A DNA stretch of 64,000 bases, from positions 49,929,724 through 49,993,723 of the forward strand of contig NC_087068.1 of assembly GCF_963678635.1 (NCBI RefSeq). Reading direction: 5' to 3'. Below are positions 45,674-55,573 of this stretch, piece by piece (position 1 is the stretch's first letter; each line of letters opens with the position of its first letter). A program made the translations under genes and the position numbers. Source of the DNA: Symsagittifera roscoffensis. Lineage: Eukaryota; Xenacoelomorpha; Acoela; Convolutidae. Below the pieces are notes generated by a model. That model worked only from the letters and a program-made list of their open reading frames with translations, was not told where the DNA came from and did no database searches.

Positions 45674-48600
45674 CTAATGCAATTTTGTTGACTTCTTCCA
45701 CGGAGAGGACGGGATTTTCTTATCAGCTCGTATAGTCTTTTTATCAAACAGCACTGATTTGAAACGTTCGGGATGAAGAGTGGTCTTCACTGTTTTGTTC
45801 ACTTTCTTAGCACTTTGTTTGATTTTTGAGTTTTCGCCATCCTTGTAAGCAATGGAGTAAGCCTTAGGTTTCAAAAAAGCAGCTTACATTACAATGCACC
45901 CATTCAACTCGTCTGAGAAACTTAGTGGTAACCTTTGATTCGATTCATCATGTCGAAAATGGTTTGTTGGATAAAAACTGAAATCCATGTTTTCTTTTAA
46001 TTCCAGTAAATCCCTATAAACATCTTGAGTTTTAATCTCATAGAACAACGAGTCTGTTTCCTTGTAGAGCACACCTGGGGAATCAATTTTTCAAAATGAA
46101 ATTTGTACACTTGCAGCTTCGAAACTTGCAGCTGCCCCAAGGTAAGTTGGTTTGTTCCAATTAATTGACTTCTTGATTAGGGTGACAGCTATTAATTTTT
46201 CTTTGAATATTTTGAACGTACTGAAGTTAAACTTAATGCAGAAGAACAGGGCCGGCTTTTCATCTTTGACCATAATCAATTTCTTCCTTCTTCTCAGGTT
46301 TTCCATTGTCTTAACCAAGCAAGACTCGTTCAAAAGTCTGAAAAATTTCTGATCAGAATCTGAGTTTTGAGGTCTCTGACGCATTTAAGTGTTAAGGTCT
46401 ATGTAGATCGCCATGAATTTCAAATGATCAAATTGAAGTACTTTTTTGATCGTTGTGACTTTCAGTCCTTGCTGAATCAAGAACTTCAGCACTGAATAGT
46501 GACAAACATAATTTTCTTTGTCAGGAAGTGTCTCCAATAGTGTTTTTGTATGCTTTGTTTTTGGGTTTAGCTTTTGTTGATACAAAGAAAAGAACTCATG
46601 ATCAATTGACTTTTTTTCTGACGCTAAGGGAAATCATTATGAGGTTAATGCAGGTTTAGGGGATAAGGCAAATCAATCATGACAAAATACCTCTCCTTGC
46701 TCTCATCAGATGTCTCCAGAATATCTTCAAGTGACTTTTCAACCCATTTGAAATTACCGGTACGCCTTTTCCTAGTCATTAAACCTCCGTAAAGATTCAC
46801 CACAACCAGAAACAAGCCATAAGTGGAGGGTTTTGTTGAATTGTAGTCGGCTAAATAGAGGTTATTTGCCTTCATGTATCGTTTCTCACCAATACCGTTA
46901 GGACCTCCGCGAATCGATTTTTGCAAAACAGAAGCATATCGATATCGGTAACCAAGTCAAGCGTTGATTTTATTGTTTTAAGCATTGCATCCCACGATAT
47001 GTTAGGAGCGCTGTAAGGTGTTTGGTCAAGTTCAAACGTATCCCTGAAAAAAATGTGGAATTTTTCAAACACATCGGCGAGGAGTATTGTATCACATTTC
47101 AAATATAGGTCGTAATAGTTGCCGATGTTTTCACATTCGAACGCTTCCCAAATTTTGTTTGCCGTCCGAACATCTTCTTTGCTGACATCAATTTTTCAAA
47201 AAAGCTTGTTAGTCCATTTTGGTCCAAAACTAGGCAGTTTCTCTGCGGTGAATCAGTATAGAAATATGGGTAAATTGCTTTTTCTTTTAGTAATAAGTTT
47301 TTATTCTTATCTGGAAAATATTTTCTCAGGACATTGAAGTCAGCATCAGTTAATGATCTAAAAAGACTATCCAAACTTTCCGGAAGGAACCTAAAGCTAT
47401 CGAGAAATATCATCTCTTCATACTTCGTTTTCATAGTTCCTTCTTTTGTCATGTACTCACCCACCGGCACATGTAAGCTGAATGATAAATAGTTCTCATC
47501 CGTACAAGGCACAACTGTCAACTTCAAGTTGAGGTTCTTGATTAAGTGATGAGAATCATAACGACTCAAATTGTGAAATAAAATAGGAGTAAATGATTGA
47601 GTACGCACTTTCAAGTTGCATGCATTATGCGCTACTCCGAGGAGGTACCCTGTTGTATGATCATGATGAACTACTTTGTCTTCAGCAAGCAGTTCGTGAC
47701 AAATGACGCAATTTTTTGAATCTAGAAGTAGTTGCTTACATTTTCCAATTGACATGACTAGTTTTCTAAACTTTTGATTCGCACTAGACATTTCAGTTGC
47801 TTTTCTGCGTATATAATCGAAAAAGTTTTCAATACAGTTCGGAACGCAAAAAGACTAAAATGCTGACTTTCCATTTGTTCTATCAACAAGTAGAGAACCA
47901 AAAGAGCAAGGCGTTTGCTTTTCAATCCTTTTCTTTGCTTTTTCTCAAAGTGAGGCTTACAACAAGAATGCTTTGTGCAAATCGCTTCTGTATCGGCGTA
48001 GATGCTAAATTCATACTAAGTTTATGCCAATTTTGGAATCGGAATTGACTTCCGTTGGGAGACAATTGAATTGAAACCGCATCATGTTCACCACATAGTG
48101 TCGAATGATCGAAGAGAAGTTTTTTAAACTAGAGCCATGAAGGCAACGCATGCAAATTTTTTTTCAGTTGGTATTTTTTTTTCACACTGTCTTGTCTTAA
48201 AAACATTAAAATTTGTTTTAAAACAGTAGTGGAAAATTACTCCATCGGTAAAAAGAACCAAAATTGCTTGTTTCAAACGAATTTTTTGACAAATTAAGTC
48301 GCGTTATTTGATTATTTTCTAAACCAAAAATATTTATGGATGTACTGTTGCTCTTCTCAAAATGGGGAACATCACGTATTGCCATGTGGAAATCGAAGTC
48401 TTCGAATTCAAGCTGACCCAGCAGTTTTTGATAAACTGAAGGTTTCTGTTGATTATTGATGATCTTTGGGTTCAAAGCCGCCTATATTGAGTTAAAAAAA
48501 GTATAGTTGAATTGTATTTTTTTATTTTTGGTGTTTAAAAGGAAGTTGTTGTCTTTAAACATAACAGGTGTTGCGAGGTTGTACAGGTTGATGTTAATGT

Positions 48601-49209
48601 CCAGTAGTTTGAGCGAGCTCACACTAAATCCACTGCCGCTGCTGCAGAAAAATTGAAGCGTGCTAACCATTTGATCAACTAGTGAGTAGAAGTCACTGTC
48701 AACTAACTCGATTATGATAGCTTTGGCACTGCTTGCATGGCAAGAAATTTTAGTTTCTTCTAGTGGCTTAATAAGATCAGCGAAGGCCGAAAACTGCAGT
48801 TTGATTGTCCAAGCTCTGATAGTTTTTTATATGAAACATTGAATGTCGACCTTGTATATTTCCATTAAGGAGAGTAGATCCAAGTGATCCTAAAATATCA
48901 AACTATACGAGCAAAGAAGTTCTTGGCAGTATGCTGTTTGGTAGTAAACATTAGCTCTGTTGATTGAGGAACAGAACAAAGTTTGAGTATGTCATGGTGT
49001 TCTGAGACATAATCCTGAAGTTCGCAAAGGTTTCCAAAAATGATTTTACAGCAAACGCATTTTTTTTGGTTTTTTGAATCATGAGATTCTCTGAGATGCC
49101 TTAGAACAGTATCACTTCTCATAAATTGTTTTGAACAGTTCCCGCAGCTGTAGATGGCTGCTTTCCTTCCTCGACACAGTTTTGTGCATTTTGAAAGATG
49201 ATCATTCAA
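45674..49209 (-). pseudogene. Protein-primed family B DNA polymerase remnant (Polinton/Maverick-like)
   Basis: Minus-strand pieces appear in the order of large invertebrate PolB proteins. C2H2-like fingers come first (SCGNCSKQFMRSDTVLRH, 48898-49209), then a GSGF segment (48482-48670) and an N-terminal region (DVPHFEKSNSTSINIFG, 48218-48475). An endonuclease-VII-like finger follows (CVICHELL, VVHHDHTTGYLLGVAHNACN) with the start of the exonuclease/polymerase (FHNLSRYDSH, DSFRFLPESL) at 47099-47791. Next come the SWDAMLK region (46872-47102), IRGG and NLYG (46645-46926), and ETDSLFYEIKTQDVY (45884-46072). The frames are interrupted, the motif A aspartate is not visible before NLYG, and motif C has Glu where Asp is usual, so it is inactive. 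No terminal inverted repeats, integrase or capsid genes were found nearby. Confidence 0.8.
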
Positions 49210-49974
49210 TTAACGCCTTTTGGTATAATTTTTGAGACACAGGCTGCAGGAAAAATCCATCGTTTTCACCTAAAACAGAAAAAGAATGTTAACTATTAAA
49301 AGAAATTAATTAAAACGTATTAAAAAAGTTGAACACAATCGTTCAGCCTATTTTTTTTTAAATACAAATAACTTTTTGTCACACAATGAAACCGCCAATA
49401 AAAAAAACATTCATGAAACACGGCAAAGAGCATAAAATAATTTCGAATTTGAACAGAAGGCTACTAAGCTGACAAAGCGTAGATGCTCATTGAAACGAAA
49501 ACGAAAAAAAAATACCACAAAAAATTTTTGTCATAAGAATTCTGAGCAAAATTTGAATTTTTACAAAAAAACTGCCTAATTTTTTAATCAAAAGTTTTTA
49601 TCCTTGAAGCGACACAATTTAGGGGAACTAAGCCGATAAACATAACCGAAAAACATTTACTTTGAATAAAACTTTAATAAGAAAAAACGAAAAAAATCTT
49701 TACAAAATAGGGCTAGTTAAGTAATAAATTACAAGAACAAAGAATAATAAATAACAATTGCATCTACGATGAAAACATCTGACCTCACAAAAGTCCCACA
49801 ACGCGGCATTTCAGCCATAAAAGCATAAGCAGACAAACAAAATTCGACCTTGCTCGTCCACACCAAATTAACAAAAGTCGAACCGCAAAAGATTAAATTT
49901 CAAATTGAAACTTTTCTAAGATCTTCAAAATTAAAACAAGTACAAACCAAGAAAAACATATGAGGACACACAAT
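49210..49974. other. AT-rich spacer, no gene seen
   Basis: Low-complexity A/T-rich DNA leading into the microsatellite. Confidence 0.3.
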
Positions 49975-50523
49975 AAACATACATACATATAAACCTACAA
50001 ACATATATACAAACAAGCATTCATACACAAAACATGCATAATTACAAAAAAATTTAGGTTTAAAACAAACATAGCTACAAATCATCCATACATATATACA
50101 TTTATACATGCATACAAACATGCATACATACATATACACATACATATAAATGTTACATAAATACATACATACAGATATACAAACTGACAAACTGACTACA
50201 TACAAATATACATAGATACAAACATACAACCTATACATACACACCAAACTTACATGAACACTTACATACATGCAAACAAACATACATACATACACACAAA
50301 AATTATATTATACATACATACATATATACATAAATACAGACATGCAGACTTACTACATACAAAAAACATAGATAAATACATACATCCATGCATACACACC
50401 AAACTTAGATGAATATTTTTATACATGCATACATACATATACATTAAAACATACATGCCTGCATACACACATGCATATCTACATACATACATACCTACAT
50501 AAATATATACATACATACATACG

Positions 50524-50555
<32 letters not shown>

Positions 50556-50583
50556 CACTGACGCACATACATACATACATGCG
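49975..50583. repeat. CATA/TACA microsatellite
   Basis: Imperfect ACAT tetramers become pure toward the gap (50500-50580). ORFs rich in Tyr, Val, Cys and Met on the minus strand are repeat artefacts. Confidence 0.95.
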
Positions 50584-50783
50584 NNNNNNNNNNNNNNNNN
50601 NNNNNNNNNNNNNNNNNNNNNNNNNNNNNNNNNNNNNNNNNNNNNNNNNNNNNNNNNNNNNNNNNNNNNNNNNNNNNNNNNNNNNNNNNNNNNNNNNNNN
50701 NNNNNNNNNNNNNNNNNNNNNNNNNNNNNNNNNNNNNNNNNNNNNNNNNNNNNNNNNNNNNNNNNNNNNNNNNNNNNNNNNNN
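50584..50783. other. Assembly gap (200 N)
   Basis: Exactly 200 undetermined bases, a placeholder length typical of scaffolding rather than a measured gap. Sequence character changes across it. Confidence 0.98.
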
Positions 50784-51581
50784 TAAAAATCATCATCTCC
50801 ATCGAAGATGGATCAACCCTTTCCCCCAACTCCTAGCATCTCATCCTTATCAAAATGAATCCAGTTGTTAATTAAATTCAAATCAGGACATGACAAGAAG
50901 TTAAAAGTCTATATAAAAGAATAAAAGTCTCAGTTCCGAAACCCTTCCGGATTCTTGAATCCACTGAATCAAGCTCGTTAATCTTGATTTCTTCTTAATC
51001 CGGAAGGCTGTCCTCCACCCTTGACCGTTGCCTGCAACAGCCTTGCAACTATTGTAGCGACACAATAGTTGCAACTCGGAGTGTTCACTGCTATTCCTGC
51101 AATCTGCTATTGTTTTTTCCCACAATTTTCGTACTTATCGTCCGCGCAACTAATGTTGTTCTGTTTTTCTTCGTTCTTTTTGCTAAAATGGCCGTTTCTG
51201 ACGTTTCTCAGAAATGTTACGTAATCACTTCGAAAATTTAAAAATTAGCAATTCCCGAATCCTTTAACCTTCACGTTTTGTTCAATCGTTCAAATAACGT
51301 TCTTAATTCTTAATAATCACCAATCCGGAAGGCTCGCTGCTAAAATTTCGAATTCCGCAGAGATTGCATTTTGGCCATTCTGGTCGAATGTCACAAACAC
51401 CACAAGAATTTTTTAAATATGCTAAGGCTGTTCATAAAATCTTCATCCCGAAATTCCCATTTCCCCCCATAGATGTTCCCAAATTTTGTCCGGGGCTGTA
51501 TTTTTACTTGTTTGTCGTTCTTACCTGATGGGTTAAGCTGATCCCATGTTTGTGTGCCATTCCGCCGGATGACACAGTATA
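50784..51581. other. Non-coding right flank of the gap
   Basis: No gene is seen. The phrase AATCCGGAAGGCT recurs near 50997 and 51310, with a related AACCCTTCCGGATTC near 50938. Confidence 0.35.
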
Positions 51582-53733
51582 ACCTTCCCGCGACGGAAAA
51601 AAAAGTGACTAAAGGCCTTACGAACAGAAAAGTGTTGCGACGGAGGGTCAGAATGTTCTGGAATTTTTATTTTTAAAATTTCGATTTGAAGGAGAACATT
51701 TCTGAGAAATAGAAAAAAGACGGCCATTTTGAATAAAATAGAGAAAAATCAGAACGACGCCATATTTTGTGACGAACGGTTGTATCCGAGACGAGAAAAT
51801 TACGGAGCCTCTTATCGTGGCAATAACACACGATAAGGACCTTAGTGACGGATATTTGTGGAGACGGAGGCTTCAGTGGGGGGAAGAGAAATACCACGGA
51901 ACCCTCCCGGGACACGAAATATAGGAGATAAGAGTGTTGTCTCAAGAAAATCACGGGAGCGGAGGCTTGGTCCCCCAGAGACTGTTATATGTGAAGGGAC
52001 TGTGTAAACTAGCCATAACAGTTGCTGTAATGTCCTAGATCTGAATTAAACACCGTTGTTATTTAATATTTCAGAGCATGAGTAGATAGAGAAAGGAAAA
52101 GGTCAATCCATCTCCAATGGATTTAATATAAAACTGTCACACAAAAACATATAGAAATAGGTGGTTCGAGCCGTGTTTTTAATGACAATCACGTAGTCTG
52201 AGGATCCGAGACTCAGCTATGTGGTTGTGTTCGCATGCAAACGAAAGCTGATCAAAAGTCGTTTGACTGATGGCCTAGAAATAGTAACTTTTTACTTTGC
52301 CCTAGACAGACCAGAAAATCAACTGGCAAGGTCGAGACGGTGAAAAACGAGTGGAATTAAGATAACTGACGCCTGCCAGTCGTCAATAGGTACTTTTTCT
52401 ACGCTCCGTCGCTGTGTGATATTTGGGCGAATGTTACATAGACGTTTTTATGGCGCTCCTGGGTGGGCCTGTTAAAGGCATGAAACCATCATGATCAGCA
52501 AGCGTTTCAGCGACGTACCCTCCGCTCCGGGCGTATGCCCGAGTTAGAGGCCTTAATGACCGTTTTCGTACTAGGGGGAAGGTGCGTACCCCTCCGTCTA
52601 GTACGATTTAGCTTTTTAACTTAGTTAACACCGAAAATTCCGGGGGTCGGAGGGTTAGGTGGGAAATCTAGAGCCCGCTTGTCCTGAGGTCCCAGGACCA
52701 AAAACAATTAAAGAGAAAGCGTAAAACCAAACAAAAAATAGTGTATAACCAAGAAAAAGCCAAAAATAATTATTTAAAAACAAAAAAAGTACAAAAAACA
52801 GTAAAAAATCCAAAAAAGACCAAAAACAGTAAAAAAACATAAAGTGACAGTTTATATGTTATTTCCGGACGAGATGTGATCTGACCTTCCTATTTGTTGT
52901 TGTTTCAGATTGATTTATATCGTTTCTGATAGAGAGATTGTGTGTTTTGGTGAAGGGTTGGGTACCCTCCCTCGAGTGTAATTTGAGTGTTTAAGCACGT
53001 TAATGGTGATTTTGCCGGTGACCGGAGGGTAGAGTGGCAGGCTGATCAACGTGTTCCACACTCAACAGGGACATCAAGGACAACATCCGCAACGACTGTT
53101 GGGTATCGTTGAAGCAATTTTAGTATCGTTCGGGTACTATTTCCTTAAAACTTAAGTGGTGGGGGGCACGATTGGCGCGGTCCGATTGTACCCTCCATCG
53201 ATTACAAATTTCCGAGTTAAGGGTCTTAATTCGAATATTTTGGTGCAAAGGAGGGTATAGTACTATTTATTAACGACTATTTATAGATTATTGTCCTTAC
53301 TATATATTACTTATCTCCTATTTAGACCCAAGAAACACCCATTTTTTGTCGAAAATTACCAATTTTCGACCAAACTGTAGACCCCCAAATTTTCGGATAT
53401 CCGAGCTTTTCCGATAGGCAAAAAGCTTTTATATAGAGAGTAGCCACGTAGTTCGATCCCCTTTATTAAAGAAACCGCGTGAGCAAAGATTCAGTAGAAG
53501 TTAGGAAAACGAGAATTTTTCGACCAAAATTTTGATAATTTTCTGTATTTTGTCAATCTGTTTTGGGGATCGATTTTTTGAGTTTTCAGAGTTAGAGCAA
53601 TAAAATTTTTTGCGTTAGGAGCGTGCTAGCATAACGTTGCTCGGTTACTAGAGAAATTTTTGGGTAACCCTCCGAGTAGCTCCGTGGATAGAGCTAACGA
53701 CTTAAGGTTTGGAAAAGGAAGGAATCGGAGGGT
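51582..53733. repeat. Seven dispersed 67-bp modules bounded by ACCCTCC / GGAGGGT
   Basis: Modules at 51582-51648, 51806-51872, 52517-52583, 52588-52655, 52964-53030, 53190-53256 and 53667-53733 each start with ACCCTCC or a variant and end with GGAGGGT or a variant, as an inverted pair of 7-8 bases. Six are exactly 67 bp and one is 68 bp. The middle carries a short palindrome-like core resembling GTTAAGGNCTTAATG. The interiors otherwise differ strongly, so the ends, the core and the spacing are what is conserved. They lie in the non-coding region upstream of the giant gag-pol frame. Function unknown. Confidence 0.6.
53667..53733 (+). other. 67-bp module with tRNA-like 5' half
   Basis: The most tRNA-like of the modules: a 7-bp acceptor-like stem (ACCCTCC/GGAGGGT), a D-arm-like TAGCTCCGTGGATAGAGCTA and a CTTAAG where an anticodon loop would fall. 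The anticodon and T stems do not pair well, so I do not call a tRNA gene. It could be a decayed tRNA-derived sequence or coincidence. Confidence 0.25.
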
Positions 53734-54240
53734 CCAAATTTGATAGTTTTTGGCCAAATTTTTGTTTCTAAACCAATTTTGGTCCGGTTTTTTGCATTAT
53801 TCCAGTGCCGTACAGGGCTACTACGCTCATTTCAAGTATTTTTAGGCACTTTCGACCGGAATTGCGAAAAAAGTCTTTCAGATCCTACACAGGTGGTGAA
53901 AAAGGCCATTTTGACGAACGCGTTTTTGGCGATTTCTCAAAGACTAGTTATCCGATCGGGATAATTTTGGTACCATAAGTCGACGTTTTTGACCACTTTT
54001 CCGAATCGCAACCGTTTTTGGGTTGATTATTTCGGAAAAGAAAAATTTTTTAGAATTTGTTGGTTCGGAGGGTCCAAGTAACGGGCAACCCTCCGAGCGG
54101 CAGAAAATTTTATCAAAACATCTTTTTATTCAACTGGGAAGGTTGACCGTGTCAGCCAACCTAGTCTTAAGTCAGGTAGACCGCTTTCAGAGGCTTTACT
54201 GCGGTGATTTAACCTTTTTTCTTGATTTTAGGGGGAACCC

Positions 54241-54610
54241 TCCGAAGTGACCCTCCGGAGTCAGCTAAACCCTTTAGCAACCCTCCTTAGTGGAAAATTT
54301 CCACGAGATCACCCTAAGAAGTTGAAACAGCTCCCCCTAGAACCCTTAGCTTATTTTGACGCTTTTTGAAGCTAGTAGGAGAACCTTCCAAGTGAGATCA
54401 GAAAATTTGAAAATTTTGGAGGTACCCTCCGAAGTGACCCTCCGGAGCGTATTAAGCATCTTATTGACCCTCCTTAGTAAATTTAGGGGGACCCTCCGAA
54501 GTAACTTGGGTGATTAAGATACCCTCCTAAGTAACTTGAGTGATTGAGGTACCCTCCGAGGTAACCCTCCAGAGTGTCTTAAACCTTCTAGCGACCCTCC
54601 TTGTAAGAGA
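54241..54610 (+). repeat. 57-bp repeats of ACCCTCCGAAGT
   Basis: Three related units near 54241-54298, 54424-54480 and 54550-54610 have the order ACCCTCCGAAGTGACCCTCC, GGAG, a TTAA-containing middle, then ACCCTCCTTAG. Extra single ACCCTCC boxes lie between them. The end motif is the same as in the 67-bp modules to the left, linking the two arrays. Confidence 0.75.
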
Positions 54611-54804
54611 CTTGAGTAAACCTTCTGTGGCAATTTGGGAAACGGAAAATATCCATTTAATTAGGATCATATTAGGATATTAGGCGTGCTTATCAGGATC
54701 ATAAGAATCCATTCTGACCCGGAAATTCGTGATCAACTTTGGATTCTATATTGGGTGTATTAGAAGTACCCGAACAAAATTTTTTTTTGATTGTGATTTT
54801 GATT

Positions 54805-55100
54805 GAGTGGTTGCCTTGAGCTACTTAATAGGAAAGTTCGGGCAATCCGGGAACAAATAAAGGAAGACCTCGGTGGGTGTATTAAGCAAATACACACCCA
54901 CTTGAGAAGAAGAATTGTTCCCTACTCTCGTGCACTTGGAGCAGTCCGAGTGTGGGAGAGCTTTTTCATAGATTTGACGAATTTTCGACCAAGAGGTTGC
55001 CTTGAGCTACTTAGTAGGACAGCTCGGGCAATCGCAGGACACCTAAAAGAAGACCTCGGTGGGTGTATTAGGCAAATACACACCCACTTGAGAAGACTGT
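54805..55100 (+). repeat. Duplicated hairpin-bearing leader segment
   Basis: A segment of about 105 bp starting GTTGCCTTGAGCTACTTA occurs at about 54810-54912 and 54993-55097. Each copy contains GTGGGTGT and ACACCCAC around a short loop, forming a strong hairpin, then CTTGAGAAGA. The frame through it (54803-55231) repeats the same peptide twice simply because the DNA is duplicated; I do not call it a gene. Lying upstream of gag-pol, it may be part of the element's LTR or leader. Confidence 0.7.
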
Positions 55101-55573
55101 GTCCTGGGCTTCGTTCTTTCGGATCGTTCCGATTGGGGGAAGTCTTTTTCTTTAAGACTAAGTTTTATTTATCTATTTCTGAATCATCACTGCTTTTTAT
55201 CGAAGATTGTTTAATTTTAACAAAGCAGTGACTTGATAAATTGTGTGGCGATAAATTGATACTGACAAAAGGTCGCTGTCACCTGTAGGATATTCTTATC
55301 TGATTATCGATTGTGTTTTGTGTGTCGATTATATCTTGTGGAAACTTAGTGATACTGTTATACTATACAACCGGGTTGAGTTAGCATTATATCAATACTG
55401 GGTAGACCCTGTGTGTAACTTTAGCTGAGTCACTAATTTAGTCGTGAGAGATCTAAGAGACATTTTGATACTGACGGAATCGAGTAGGCAGCGTTAAGTG
55501 ATTTAACTAGATCTTGTTTGTGGTACGTTTGCATTGCCATCAAATTACGAATACTTTCATTTTGTACAAAACT
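55101..55573 (+). other. Leader before gag-pol
   Basis: Non-coding stretch between the duplicated hairpins and the gag-pol start. An in-frame stop (TAG at 55508-55510) lies upstream of the ATG. No primer-binding site complementary to a known tRNA 3' end could be identified by eye, and no LTR boundary could be set because the 3' LTR is outside the window. Confidence 0.4.

Noticed and set aside
49900-50576. Two minus-strand ORFs of 131 and 104 codons rich in Met, Tyr, Val and Cys
   Set aside because: They are translations of the CATA microsatellite and repeat the same few residues.
53667-53733. A functional tRNA-Leu gene
   Set aside because: The acceptor and D arm fit, but the anticodon and T stems do not pair and the T loop consensus is missing.
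54803-55231. Plus-strand ORF of 142 codons with an internally repeated peptide
   Set aside because: The peptide repeat is explained by the duplicated hairpin DNA. There is no ATG at its start and no domain.
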